A stretch of 64,000 nucleotides of DNA, from assembly GCF_014358075.1 (NCBI RefSeq), contig NZ_JACONT010000016.1, positions 22,122-86,121 of the forward strand, in the 5' to 3' direction. The DNA is from Sphingomonas albertensis (GTDB lineage Bacteria > Pseudomonadota > Alphaproteobacteria > Sphingomonadales > Sphingomonadaceae). Below the pieces are notes generated by a model. That model was not told the DNA's origin, searched no databases, and saw nothing but the letters and a program-made list of their open reading frames with translations. This document shows, one piece after another, positions 16,807-28,388 of the stretch. How positions within the stretch are numbered: position 1 is the stretch's first letter; each line of letters opens with the position of its first letter. The position numbers and the translations under genes are program-made.

Positions 16807-18675
16807 TTAAGCCGCGACCCCCTCCAGCGCCTCGCTAGCCTCCAGCCACTTGGCCTCGCTAGCCTCCAGCTTCGCATGCACCTCGGCGCGACGCTTGCTC
16901 AGATCCCCCATCGACATCCGCGAGAACCGCGGCTCCGCATTCGCCGGATCGACCATCGCCCGATCGAGCGCATTGCGCTCCTTGGTGAACTTCGCGGTCT
17001 GCTCCTCGATCTCGCGCAAAGCCTTCCGCAGAGCCGCATCGTTGCTCTTCGCATCGGCGGCGGCCTTCTTCCCCGCCTTCTTGTCGGCCTTCGACGCGGC
17101 ATCGCCCTTGCCGCTGTCGCCCTTCAGGACGAACGCGATGTAATCGTCGAGGCTGCCGTCGAACTCCTTCGCCGTCCCGTCGTCGACCAGCACCAGCCGA
17201 TCCGCCGTCAGCTCCAGCATATGCCGGTCATGGCTGACCAGCACGACAGCGCCGGTATACGCGTTGAGCGCTTGCACCAAAGCCTCGCGCGCATCGACGT
17301 CCAGATGGTTGGTAGGCTCATCGAGGATCAGCAGGTGCGGCGCATCGCGTGTGATCAGCGCCAGCGCCAGACGCGCGCGCTCGCCACCCGACAGCTTGCC
17401 GACCCTGGTCGTCGCCTTGTCGCCGGAGAAGCCAAACCGCCCCAACTGAGCCCGCACGGCCGCCGGCGTCGCGCCCTTCATCAGATGCGACATATGCTCA
17501 ATCGGCGTATCTGTCGGATCGAGCTCCTCGACCTGATACTGCGTGAAGTACCCGACCTTCATCTTGCCCGACGACGACATCTCGCCATCCATCGGCGTCA
17601 GCTGCGCCGCCAGCAGTCGCGCGAGCGTGGTCTTGCCGTTGCCGTTGCGCCCGAGCAGCGCGACCCGGTCGTCGGGATCGAGCCGCATGTTGAGCCGCTT
17701 CAGGATCGGCACGTCGGCATAGCCCACCGTCGCCATGTCGAGCGTGATCAACGGCGGGCGCAGTTCGGTCGGGTTGGGGAAGCCGAACGACAGCGTCGGA
17801 TCATTGTAGCTCTCGGCGATCGGCTGCATCTTCGACAGCATCTTCTGGCGCGACTGTGCCTGCTTCGCCGTGGAAGCCCGCGCGGAATTCTTGGCGATAT
17901 ATTCCTGCAGCTTCTCGCGCTGGACCGCCTGGTTGGCGCGCGCCGCCTCGATCTGCGCGAGCCGTTCGGCGCGCTGCCGCTCGAACGCGTCGTAGCCGCC
18001 CGGATACAGCGTGATCTTGCCGCCTTGCAGATGCAGGATGTGATCGACCACGTTGTTGAGGAAATCGCGCTCGTGGCTGACCACTACGATCGTCGCCTTG
18101 TAGCCCTTGAGGAAATCCTCGAGCCACATCACCGCTTCGAGATCGAGATGGTTCGAAGGCTCGTCGAGCAGCAGCAGGTCCGGCTGCGAGAACAGCAAAG
18201 CGGCAAGTGCCACGCGCATCTTCCAGCCACCCGAAAAGCTGTCGAGCGTCCGCGCCTGCATGTCCTCGTCGAACCCGAGCCCGAGCAGGATCTGCGCGGC
18301 GCGGGCGGGCGCGGTATACGCGTCGATCGCGATCAACCGCTCGTACACGTCGCCGAGCCGGTCGGGATCCTCGCTCGTCTCGCTCTCGATCATCAGCGCG
18401 GCGCGCTCCAGATCGGCTTCGAGCACGGTTTCGAACGGGGTCTTCACGCCGTGCGGCGCTTCCTGCGCAAGGTAGCCGATTCGCGCGCCCTTCGGCATGT
18501 CCGCCGAGCCGTCGTCCGGCTCCAGCTGCCCCGCGATCACGCGCACCATCGTCGACTTGCCCGCACCGTTGCGCCCGATCAGCCCGACGCGCGAGCCCGG
18601 TGGCAACGCGGCGGTGGCGCCATCGAGGATAACGCGTCCGCCCAGGCGCACCGTGATATTGTTCAGGTTCAGCAT
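16807..18675 (-). CDS. ABC-F family ATPase (YheS/Uup-like)
   Basis: A soluble ribosome-associated ATPase without membrane domains. The 622-residue protein has two ABC domains. The first has Walker A GRNGAGKST (34-42), signature FSGGWKMR and Walker B LLLLDEPSNHLD. The second has GRNGNGKTT, LSGGERARL and LLILDEPTNHLD. An ABC-F-type interdomain linker and a C-terminal Lys/Ala-rich extension that should form a coiled coil are present. Family members act on translation or ribosome assembly. The subfamily cannot be fixed without alignment. Confidence 0.9.
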   Translation of the reverse strand: MLNLNNITVRLGGRVILDGATAALPPGSRVGLIGRNGAGKSTMVRVIAGQLEPDDGSADMPKGARIGYLAQEAPHGVKTPFETVLEADLERAALMIESETSEDPDRLGDVYERLIAIDAYTAPARAAQILLGLGFDEDMQARTLDSFSGGWKMRVALAALLFSQPDLLLLDEPSNHLDLEAVMWLEDFLKGYKATIVVVSHERDFLNNVVDHILHLQGGKITLYPGGYDAFERQRAERLAQIEAARANQAVQREKLQEYIAKNSARASTAKQAQSRQKMLSKMQPIAESYNDPTLSFGFPNPTELRPPLITLDMATVGYADVPILKRLNMRLDPDDRVALLGRNGNGKTTLARLLAAQLTPMDGEMSSSGKMKVGYFTQYQVEELDPTDTPIEHMSHLMKGATPAAVRAQLGRFGFSGDKATTRVGKLSGGERARLALALITRDAPHLLILDEPTNHLDVDAREALVQALNAYTGAVVLVSHDRHMLELTADRLVLVDDGTAKEFDGSLDDYIAFVLKGDSGKGDAASKADKKAGKKAAADAKSNDAALRKALREIEEQTAKFTKERNALDRAMVDPANAEPRFSRMSMGDLSKRRAEVHAKLEASEAKWLEASEALEGVAA

Positions 18676-18754
18676 GCGCGAGCCGTTAGCAGATGCAGCA
18701 TGGTTTTGCGAGGGGAGGGGAAGGGGGCATTACGTCAGTCAAGGTCGGGCCGTG

Positions 18755-18865
18755 CTCCCCTCCATGAAAGGGAGGGGCAGGGGGTGGGTAGGCCGGTTCG
18801 AGCCCCAACGGACGGATCGCGCGGAAACCGACCCACCCCCGGCCCTTCCCTTCCAGGAAGGGGGG
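18755..18865. repeat. Paired-arm palindromic repeat, family B copy 3
   Basis: CTCCCCTCCATGAAAGGGAGG and GGGGGTGGGTAGG are mirrored by CCGACCCACCCCC and CCCTTCCCTTCCAGG. It is the first of three consecutive elements filling 18676-19188, a 513-base gap with no gene. Confidence 0.82.
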
Positions 18866-18957
18866 AAGACGTTTCAGCCAACCGGGGTGTCACCCTGCTG
18901 GCCGTAGCTTGAACGGGGGTTGCGCGGGAGCAACAGCAAGGACAGTTTTCCTCCTAC

Positions 18958-19061
18958 CACCACCCCGGCGAAGGCCGGGGCCCAAGTTGAAAGGCCGTCG
19001 TGATGGCGCGGTCCGTCGTTAGCGACGTTCCCCAATTGGGCCCCGGCCTCCGCCGGGGTGG
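18958..19061. repeat. Paired-arm palindromic repeat, family A copy 2
   Basis: CACCCCGGCGAAGGCCGGGG and its complement flank a variable centre of about 50 bases. Confidence 0.88.
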
Positions 19062-19088
19062 AGCAACTATCGGCACAGCAAACCAAAC

Positions 19089-19183
19089 TCCCTCCCCTTC
19101 AGGGGAGGGTAGGGGTGGGGCATTGCCGAAAAAGTCTCGCTCGCGGTGGTGCCCCATCCCAACCCTCTCCTGAAGGGGAGGGA
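19089..19183. repeat. Paired-arm palindromic repeat, family D
   Basis: CTCCCTCCCCTTCAGGGGAGG and GTAGGGGTGGGGCA are mirrored by TGCCCCATCCCAACCC and CTCCTGAAGGGGAGGG. The element directly abuts the 3' end of the cell-wall hydrolase gene. Confidence 0.8.
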
Positions 19184-19188
19184 ACTCA

Positions 19189-20202
19189 TCAGGTCTGGTC
19201 CGAAACGATCGCGTCCGCGCCTTCACCGCCGCCAAGAATCGGAGCCGCCCGCCCACCGACATGAACCCGCACCCCCGAAACCAACCGCGTCTGCACGACC
19301 ACCGCGTCCGCAACCGTCGAACCAGAACGCGGCACCCCCCGATGCACCGTCACCCCATGCAGCACATCGTCCGGCGCCGCATCCGAGTCCGCGGCGATCT
19401 CCCGATTGCCATAATGCACCGAAACCCCAGCAACCTGCGCCGCAACCGCCGTCACACCACCACCGGAAAAGCCGCCATCACGAACCCCAGGCTCTACCCC
19501 GGCATAAGCCTGCCGAAACGTCAGCGCCCGCTCCAACGCGCCCTGCCAGCGATAAAACACATGCGCCCCAACCGTCGTGATCCGCGCCAGACTCGACGCC
19601 CACCACGGCAGGATGCTGGTCGTATGAAACGACGTCGCCGCCCCGACCGGCGCATATACGCTCCCGCCAAGCGCCGCGCTCGCCACCGCCCGCGCGCGAT
19701 CCCAAGCCCCCGGCTCGCGCGCCCGGTTCATCGAGCCATCGCAGGTAAAGCTGAACTGGCACCCGGTCCGCCGCTCGGCCCCCTGATACACGACGCCGCA
19801 AACGCTGTTCGGAAAGGCCCGGTCGCGCACCCGGTTCAACACCACCTGCGCCACCGCCCGCTGCCCATCCTCAGACTGCGACCGCGCCTCGTAATACACC
19901 GCCGCAGTCAGGCAGTCCGCCGCGCGGCTAGCGTCATCGACAGAGTTCGAGGTCAAAAACGGCGGAGCCACGAACGGCGTAGCAGCGGCAAACGGCGCAT
20001 CCGGCGCTGCCGTCGCGATCTTCGCGGAGATGTCGTCGGGCACATGCAACGCCATCCGGCTCAGCAAGGCGCGCGAGTTCCGCTCCGGCTGGACCCGAGC
20101 GATCGCCGCCGGCCGATCCGCCGGCACGCACGACGTCGCCATCACCAGAGCGGGCAGGCTGATCAGCGCATGAGGATAAAGGCCGTAACCCGACGTCTTC
20201 AT
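19189..20202 (-). CDS. SleB-type cell wall hydrolase
   Basis: Predicted periplasmic peptidoglycan hydrolase. The 337-residue protein has a hydrophobic N-terminus ending in ATSC (Cys25), which could be a weak lipobox or simply a signal peptide. The hydrolase_2/SleB domain at about 90-210 has the family motif LTAAVYYEARSQSEDGQRAV, in which the glutamate of YYEARS is the likely catalytic acid, and then NRVRDRAFPNSVCGVVY. The region after about 220 is Gly/Val-rich and less conserved. Confidence 0.82.
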   Translation of the reverse strand: MKTSGYGLYPHALISLPALVMATSCVPADRPAAIARVQPERNSRALLSRMALHVPDDISAKIATAAPDAPFAAATPFVAPPFLTSNSVDDASRAADCLTAAVYYEARSQSEDGQRAVAQVVLNRVRDRAFPNSVCGVVYQGAERRTGCQFSFTCDGSMNRAREPGAWDRARAVASAALGGSVYAPVGAATSFHTTSILPWWASSLARITTVGAHVFYRWQGALERALTFRQAYAGVEPGVRDGGFSGGGVTAVAAQVAGVSVHYGNREIAADSDAAPDDVLHGVTVHRGVPRSGSTVADAVVVQTRLVSGVRVHVGGRAAPILGGGEGADAIVSDQT

Positions 20203-20287
20203 CCCCCCGCTCTAGGCCGCGGGGTTTAGGGACTGGTTAATGGGTTGCGGGAAACGGGCGAAGCGCTCGCTAACGAAGCACACCCCC

Positions 20288-20461
20288 GTCATCCCGACGA
20301 AAGTCGGGACCTCGATCGGCAAGGACGGACGTGGAAGGGCGCGCTCCTTAAAGCTTGCCGCAACCACACCCCGGCGTCCGTCATCCTGACGAACGTCAGG
20401 ATCCAGGGTAACGAGCGTCCCCCTCAATGGCTCTGGATCCTGACTTTCGTCAGGATGACGG
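20288..20461. repeat. Palindromic repeat cluster, family E copy 1
   Basis: Three hairpin-forming blocks of the type TCATCCTGACGAAAGTCAGGA occur here, at about 20288-20311, 20383-20406 and 20430-20461. The last two form a facing pair. A simpler pair is present at 44198-44276. Confidence 0.8.
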
Positions 20462-20495
20462 GAAGGGGGCGAGGATAAGGGGAAGGGCCCCTACC

Positions 20496-21293
20496 TCAGT
20501 GAACGAACCGCGCCACCACATCACGATACGACCGAGAAACCTTCACGCTAGCCCCGGAATTCAGCACCAGGAAGCATTCCCCGTTCGTATGCGGCTTGAC
20601 CTGCTTCACCAGATCCAAATTCACGATCGTCGACCGATGCACCCGCTGGAACCGCCGCGGGTCGAGCCGCTTTTCCAGATCCTTCATCGTCTCGCGCAGG
20701 ATCAGCGTATTATCGCCGGTATAGATGCACATGTAATCGCCGGCCGCATCGATCCGCTCGATCGTGTCGACATCGACGCGGAAGATCTGCCCGCGATCCT
20801 TGATGTTGATGAGCTTCTCGAACCGGTTCGCCGACACGGCATCCCCGTCCGGCATGTCCGCCGCCGCATCGGGCGCGACATCGGCCAGCACTTCGCGCAA
20901 CCGATCGACCTCCTCGACCCCGCGCTTCTCGCTCAAACGCTGCCGAACCCGTTCGATCGTATCGGCCAGCCGTGATTCCTCGACCGGCTTCATCAGGTAA
21001 TCGACCGCCTGCGCCTCGAACGCGCGCAACGCATGGTCCGAATACGCCGTGACGAACACGAACAGCGGCGGCTCGACCTCCATCAGGCCTTGCACCACGG
21101 AGAACCCGTCGAACCCCGGCATCTGGATATCCAGAAACACGAGGTCGGGCTTGTGCGTCTTGATCGCGCGAATAGCCTCGCGGCCGTTCGAGCATTTTTC
21201 GATGATCTCGACGTCTTCATGGGCCTGGAGTCGGAGTTCCAGCCCCTGGATCGCCAGCGGCTCGTCGTCGACGAGAATGGTACGGATGGTCAT
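20496..21293 (-). CDS. LytTR-family response regulator
   Basis: A DNA-binding response regulator of 265 residues. The receiver domain has the acidic pair DD at 9-10, phospho-acceptor Asp55 in LVFLDIQMPG and the TAYSDHALRAFEAQAVDYLMKP region, shown here only as its key Thr, Lys and the LMKP tail. The LytTR DNA-binding domain occupies about 160-262. Its start overlaps the kinase gene by 4 bases (20496-21293 against 21290-22435), so the two are translated as a pair. Target genes are not evident; the nearby TonB receptor is only a neighbour. Confidence 0.9.
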   Translation of the reverse strand: MTIRTILVDDEPLAIQGLELRLQAHEDVEIIEKCSNGREAIRAIKTHKPDLVFLDIQMPGFDGFSVVQGLMEVEPPLFVFVTAYSDHALRAFEAQAVDYLMKPVEESRLADTIERVRQRLSEKRGVEEVDRLREVLADVAPDAAADMPDGDAVSANRFEKLINIKDRGQIFRVDVDTIERIDAAGDYMCIYTGDNTLILRETMKDLEKRLDPRRFQRVHRSTIVNLDLVKQVKPHTNGECFLVLNSGASVKVSRSYRDVVARFVH

Positions 21294-22435
21294 GCGGCCT
21301 CTCTGTTCACGTCTTCCAGCTGATACGGAATCTCGATTTCCACCGAGAAGCCTCCAGCCGGCGTGGAGCGGGTTTCGAAACGGTGGTCGGGGCCATATGC
21401 CTGCACCAACCTGTCTCTAATATTAGCGAGCCCCACGCCGGTCGAATGGCTTGAACCGATCCGGCCCTCGATCAAGCCCGGTCCGGTGTCGGATACGGCG
21501 ATCTGCACCCGTTCCCCGGCAAGACGCACTTCGACGTGGATATCGGCGCCTTCTTCCTGCGGGGTAACGGCGTATTTGATCGCGTTTTCGACGAGGGGTT
21601 GCAGCAGCAGCGACGGCAATCTCGCCCGTTCGGCGCGCGGATCGATATCGAACTTCGGCCGCATCCGGTCCTCGAAGCGCATCTTCTCGATCTCCAGATA
21701 CAGCTTCAGCTGATCCACCTCCTGCGCGACGGTGACATGCGCGGTCGGTTCGTTCGCCAGCGTGTAGCGCAGGAACGACGACAGCCGTGACAACATCGCG
21801 TTCGCCCGCTCGGTCTGCTTCAACAGCACGAGCGTCGAGATCGAGTTCAGCGTATTGAACAGGAAATGGGGGTTCAACTGATAGCGCAGCATCGCCAGCT
21901 GCGCCGTCGACGCCTGGTTCTCCAGATGCTCCATCTGGTCGATCTGCGCCTCGACGATCAGGTAGAAATTGATCCCGAAATACAGCGCCGACCACCCGAA
22001 CAGCACGGTGAAGGTGACATACACCGACCCCAGCAACCGCGTCAGAGTCACCCCCGGCGTCGACGTCGCGATGAACGAGAAGGTGAACGCGTCGAGCACC
22101 GCGTACAGGAACGTCGCTGCGGCGAGAGTCGCGATCGTCAGGAAAATCCCGACCAGCCGGTTCATCTGCCGATACTGGCCGTACATCGTCGAGAGCAGCA
22201 GCGTGATGCAGTATCCGACGATCGCCTCGACGATCACCGGGATCACCCCGTCGAGCGACAGCCCGTTCGAGATCGAGACGACCCCGCGCAGCAGCAGGTA
22301 GCCGCTCCACCCGACCGCCTGCAGGATCCAGAACGCCCGCGCCTTGTTCTCGAAGAACGGGCGCGCGGTGAAGGGCAGGCGTCGGGCCGAGTTCAGGGCG
22401 GAGGAGCCAGGGTGCGGGGCGGAAGAATTAGCCAT
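21290..22435 (-). CDS. Membrane sensor histidine kinase, LytS/YehU type
   Basis: This 381-residue protein has an N-terminal block of about four membrane segments (residues about 30-155). It is followed by a short helix and the His_kinase domain with the phospho-acceptor histidine in LNPHFLFNTLNSIS. A HATPase domain with the DTGPGL motif and a GVGLANIRDRL loop follows. It passes phosphate to the LytTR regulator encoded next to it. The stimulus is unknown because the sensor part is only membrane helices. Confidence 0.9.
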   Translation of the reverse strand: MANSSAPHPGSSALNSARRLPFTARPFFENKARAFWILQAVGWSGYLLLRGVVSISNGLSLDGVIPVIVEAIVGYCITLLLSTMYGQYRQMNRLVGIFLTIATLAAATFLYAVLDAFTFSFIATSTPGVTLTRLLGSVYVTFTVLFGWSALYFGINFYLIVEAQIDQMEHLENQASTAQLAMLRYQLNPHFLFNTLNSISTLVLLKQTERANAMLSRLSSFLRYTLANEPTAHVTVAQEVDQLKLYLEIEKMRFEDRMRPKFDIDPRAERARLPSLLLQPLVENAIKYAVTPQEEGADIHVEVRLAGERVQIAVSDTGPGLIEGRIGSSHSTGVGLANIRDRLVQAYGPDHRFETRSTPAGGFSVEIEIPYQLEDVNREAA

Positions 22436-22536
22436 CGGCCTGCGCTCTTACACGCGGCTAGCGGTGTGCGCAAAAGTCGAACGGTGGCGGGAAGTACGCA
22501 ATCCTCACCAACGCGACAGCGCCCGGACATTAAATT

Positions 22537-22568
22537 GGCCGCCGTTCCATACGGAACGACGGCCGTTT
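22537..22568 (-). terminator. Probable terminator of the TonB receptor gene
   Basis: GGCCGCCGTTCC and GGAACGACGGCC pair across an ATAC loop. On the minus strand the stem is followed by AATTTAAT, a weak T-rich tail, 23 bases after the receptor stop codon. Confidence 0.65.
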
Positions 22569-22590
22569 AACCGACTAGATATTCGTTCGA

Positions 22591-25500
22591 TTAGAAGCTG
22601 AAGCGAGCGCCGACGCGGACCGAGTAGAGCGACTGACGCGCATAGATCGTGTCGGACGGTGTCGAGGCAGGAGCGCTGTAGCGATACTGCGCGCAAGCCT
22701 GACTGGAGTTGCCCGTTAGTGCTGCGCCCGGCGCTGTACCGGTAGCGACTGGAGCCTGAAGGCACTGCACGCGTACGGCTGGGATCGTATACGGGAACTG
22801 ATACTCGCGAATCTGACCCCAATTCTTGTTCAGCAGATTGGTGACGTTCTCTATATCCGCAAACAGCTGAATACGGCTCTTGCCGACGAACGTCGGGATT
22901 TCCTGCGAGATGTGAAGATCGAAACGTGTGAACCACTTCGAGTTAAAGCCGTTGCGTGGCGCGATCTTGCCACGATACTTATCCAGCCCGGTCGAGTTGA
23001 TGAGCGCCTCGAACGTGTTCTGCGTCGCAACGCTGTCGTATGACACCAGCGCGTCGCTGGTCGACGTCGGCACGTACAGCAGGTAGCGCGACGCGCTGCC
23101 GATCGTGCCGAACACCGGTGAGCGGGCCGACGACAGGTCCTGCATGGTGTAGCTGTACGGGCGACCGATCCGCGTCTCTCCGAACAGCGTAAAGTTGGTC
23201 TTGTAGTCGCCGAAGAACGCGTGGTTGAAGCTGACGTTATACTTGATGTTGTGCTTCACCTGGTCGTTAGAGATGCCGTAGGCAGCGCCATTGGCGTCGA
23301 GGAACGCCCCGTTCCCGTAGTTGGATGATGCGGTCGACGACGTTGCCGGCGCCTGATCCTTGACGTCCTGATACGTGTAGCTGACACTCAGGTTCAGACC
23401 GAAATCGAAATCCTTACTGACACGAGCGACGCCGATGTAGCTGCGGCCGCGCGACGTATTGGTAAGCAACAGGTCCGAGTTGGTGTCGGCGAAGTTTGTT
23501 GCCGAGGCGTAGCGCACTCGACCATCAGGGGTGCGGAGTGCGGTTGGCACGACACGCAAGTCGGTGAAGAACACTTGGTTGCGCACGTCGGACCACAGGA
23601 AGTCAGCGCCGAAGTGCCAGCCGTCGCCGAACGTCCCACCCCAATTAGGATCGAAGTCAGCCGACAGCGTACCACGCCACTGCGACGGCACCTTGAAGTT
23701 CGGGTCGAGCGCGTTCGTCGGCGACAGCTGATTCACCGCCGCATTGTTCAGGACGCCATTGGCCGCAGTGGGGACCGTGGTGCCGTTGACGTTGGTCAGG
23801 ATGGCCGCGCCGCTGGTCTGTGCGCCCGCGCCGGTGAGGCCCGGGACGACATAGCTATTGTTGTTGTTCTGGCGAACGTCGATCGCGTTCGTCAGGAAGC
23901 CCGTATTCGAGAAGCTGTTGGATACGTACACGTCGGGCGAGCCGCCCGAGAATATGCCGATGCCGCCGCGGAACGAGAACTCGGACGCAGGCTTCAGTTC
24001 GAAACCGACGCGCGGCTGGAACACGCCACGACCCGAGATGTATGCCGTGTTCGGGAAGTTGTAACGCGTCAGGAACGCCGAGTTCAGTTCCGGACGGCTT
24101 TTGCCGCCGAACATGTCGTAGCGAGCACCATAGGACAGCGTCAGCAGGTCGCTGACACGCCACGTATCCTGAATGCCGAACGTGTAGGACTGATAGCGGA
24201 AGCGTGCAGCGCCGTCGATCGGATCGAGGCTGGGTACGGCGTTGCCGTAGCGGAAGCGCTGCGCGTTGCCCGCCTGGAAGTCGGCGATTGAGTCGAAATA
24301 ATAATCACCGGCGGTGCGTTGCACGAACAGGTTGAAGATCTTCGAGTCGGAAAACTCGCCGAAGACGCGCAGATCATGATTATCGCGCGTCAGCCGGCCC
24401 TGGACGAGGCCACCAAAGGTGCGGCTGGTCAACTGGTTGGACTGACGAGAGATATCCGGTCCGAACGACACGTTGCCGAAGCCGGACTGGCATGTGCTGG
24501 ATAGATCGTTGTTGCCACCCGTTCCGGTGGTGCGATCTGACGTCGGTGCAGTGCAGACCTGCATTTGGGCGAAACCGCGACCCAAGATCGGGTCCTGACC
24601 ACGCTTGTAATCCTTGTAGAACCCACGGACTTCCGTCGAGAACTCGTCGGTCCAGTCACTGTTCAACTGCGCGACGCCGGTGTGCAGCCGGTTCGAGCCG
24701 ATATAACCATTCGATTCGAGGCCAAGGCCTGGCGTTCCCGTAACGAAGGTGTTCTGCCCAAGCTGGATCGAGTCCTTCGTGTACAGATACGTGATCGACG
24801 CGCGTTGTGTATCGGACAGATTGGCATCGAGACGTGCTACCAGGCGATCGTCGCGATCGTTCGAATCCTGCAGGATACCGCCGGTGTCATAGCCATAGCG
24901 CGACTGCGCGATCTGCTGGATCTGCGATACCTGTCCATCGGTGATGTTGGGGACGACGGTGCCAGCATTGGTACCCGCCGTGCCTTCGACGATCGGCGTG
25001 TTGGCGCGGATGCGCTCGCCGGCGATCATGAAGAACAACTTGTCCTTGATGATCGGGCCTGAAAGCTCTGCACCGAAATTCTCGAACTTAAACTCAGGAA
25101 TGTTGACGCGACCGGTTGGAATACCAGCCCCGGCCTTAGTGCGTTTGCCCGTCAGGCCGTCGTCCGAATAGGCATAGAAACCGGTGCCATGGAACTCGTT
25201 GGTGCCTGACTTCAGGATGGCGTTGATCGCACCGCCCTGAAAATTGCCCTCACGAACGTCGTACGGCGCGACCTTGGTCTGGAACTGACCGATGGAGTCG
25301 AAAGGAATTGGCGAGCGGCGGGTTGGCAGACCATCCGGATTGAGGCCGAAATTGTCGGTGACCGGCACGCCGTCGACCGAGAAGCGATTGAAGCGGGCAT
25401 TCTGACCGGCGAACGACACTGCGCGGCCGCCCGACGGCGTATCGTCGAGACGCGCGAACGGATCGCGGCGCATTAGATCGCGTACGTCGCGGTTGACCGA

Positions 25501-25944
25501 AGCGACCGAACCGATCTGCTCGGCGTTCAGGACGGTAGCGGGTCCCTGGCTGACGTTGCGCGCACGCGGCAACGACGACGCAGTGACGACGATCTCGTCG
25601 CCGCCTGCGTTGCCGGCAGCCAATTCGACTGGAAGCTCGAAAGATTGTGCAACGGTGGTTTGGATGTCGGTGACCGACACATCCGAGTAACCCGTCGCAG
25701 AAACGGTGACGGTGAATGGCCCGCCGACGCGTAGACCGGATGCGTTGAAGCTACCCGATGCGTCGGTCGTCTGCACCGAGCGCGAACCCGACGGGACGTT
25801 GAGAATCGTAACAGTCGCGCCGACGACAGGCGCGCCATTCGCGGTTACCGTGCCGCGGATCGAGGAGGTCGTTTCCTGCGCGGACGCAGTCATTGGGGCG
25901 ATCAGCGCAATCGCTGCCGCACCCAGAAATAGGTTGTTACGCAT
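22591..25944 (-). CDS. TonB-dependent receptor with N-terminal carboxypeptidase-regulatory-like domain
   Basis: An outer-membrane active transporter of 1117 residues. After a signal peptide (cleavage near ASAQ, about residue 22) comes a carboxypeptidase-regulatory-like beta domain (about 25-105), then a TonB-box-like DEIVVTAS segment (about 115), the plug (about 130-240) and a long beta-barrel ending in phenylalanine (GARFSF), as expected for BamA-dependent insertion. This is the Oar-like subgroup. The ATG at 25944 is preferred to an in-frame start at 26136 because it is preceded by a GGGGA site and begins the signal peptide. The substrate is unknown. Confidence 0.9.
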   Translation of the reverse strand: MRNNLFLGAAAIALIAPMTASAQETTSSIRGTVTANGAPVVGATVTILNVPSGSRSVQTTDASGSFNASGLRVGGPFTVTVSATGYSDVSVTDIQTTVAQSFELPVELAAGNAGGDEIVVTASSLPRARNVSQGPATVLNAEQIGSVASVNRDVRDLMRRDPFARLDDTPSGGRAVSFAGQNARFNRFSVDGVPVTDNFGLNPDGLPTRRSPIPFDSIGQFQTKVAPYDVREGNFQGGAINAILKSGTNEFHGTGFYAYSDDGLTGKRTKAGAGIPTGRVNIPEFKFENFGAELSGPIIKDKLFFMIAGERIRANTPIVEGTAGTNAGTVVPNITDGQVSQIQQIAQSRYGYDTGGILQDSNDRDDRLVARLDANLSDTQRASITYLYTKDSIQLGQNTFVTGTPGLGLESNGYIGSNRLHTGVAQLNSDWTDEFSTEVRGFYKDYKRGQDPILGRGFAQMQVCTAPTSDRTTGTGGNNDLSSTCQSGFGNVSFGPDISRQSNQLTSRTFGGLVQGRLTRDNHDLRVFGEFSDSKIFNLFVQRTAGDYYFDSIADFQAGNAQRFRYGNAVPSLDPIDGAARFRYQSYTFGIQDTWRVSDLLTLSYGARYDMFGGKSRPELNSAFLTRYNFPNTAYISGRGVFQPRVGFELKPASEFSFRGGIGIFSGGSPDVYVSNSFSNTGFLTNAIDVRQNNNNSYVVPGLTGAGAQTSGAAILTNVNGTTVPTAANGVLNNAAVNQLSPTNALDPNFKVPSQWRGTLSADFDPNWGGTFGDGWHFGADFLWSDVRNQVFFTDLRVVPTALRTPDGRVRYASATNFADTNSDLLLTNTSRGRSYIGVARVSKDFDFGLNLSVSYTYQDVKDQAPATSSTASSNYGNGAFLDANGAAYGISNDQVKHNIKYNVSFNHAFFGDYKTNFTLFGETRIGRPYSYTMQDLSSARSPVFGTIGSASRYLLYVPTSTSDALVSYDSVATQNTFEALINSTGLDKYRGKIAPRNGFNSKWFTRFDLHISQEIPTFVGKSRIQLFADIENVTNLLNKNWGQIREYQFPYTIPAVRVQCLQAPVATGTAPGAALTGNSSQACAQYRYSAPASTPSDTIYARQSLYSVRVGARFSF

Positions 25945-26028
25945 TGAAGTTCCCCTTTGAGCTTCTGCTCGAGATCCGCGACTTTTCGTTCGGCCTGCCG
26001 CGCCCCTGCACGTGGGATATTTCGGTTC

Positions 26029-26058
26029 TGTGACATTGGCGAGTCGGGAAGTGTCACA
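26029..26058. promoter_or_regulatory. Inverted repeat TGTGACA-N16-TGTCACA upstream of the TonB receptor
   Basis: Two 7-base arms, TGTGACA at 26029-26035 and TGTCACA at 26052-26058, lie about 85 bases before the receptor start. The spacing places equivalent bases about two DNA turns apart, which suits a dimeric regulator. No regulator is identified. Confidence 0.4.
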
Positions 26059-26151
26059 GACACAATCAGTGATGGTGCGTTGCAAAAAAGCCACGCAATT
26101 GAACCAATTCTGGGGCTCCGGAACCGACTTCGCCAAATGACGTGTTCGGCT

Positions 26152-28284
<2,133 letters not shown>

Positions 28285-28388
28285 TTAGGGGAGGGCGCCA
28301 CCTTTCGACAAGACCTGGATCAACATCGTGTGAACATTCGCCCGACTTGCGCGCTGACATACCAAGACATTTTCCGGGACACGCAATC

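Noticed and set aside
16876..18912. A 678-codon frame antisense to the ABC-F gene
   Set aside because: It is the mirror of a gene with two complete ABC signatures, and its product is Arg/His/Leu-rich with no domain.
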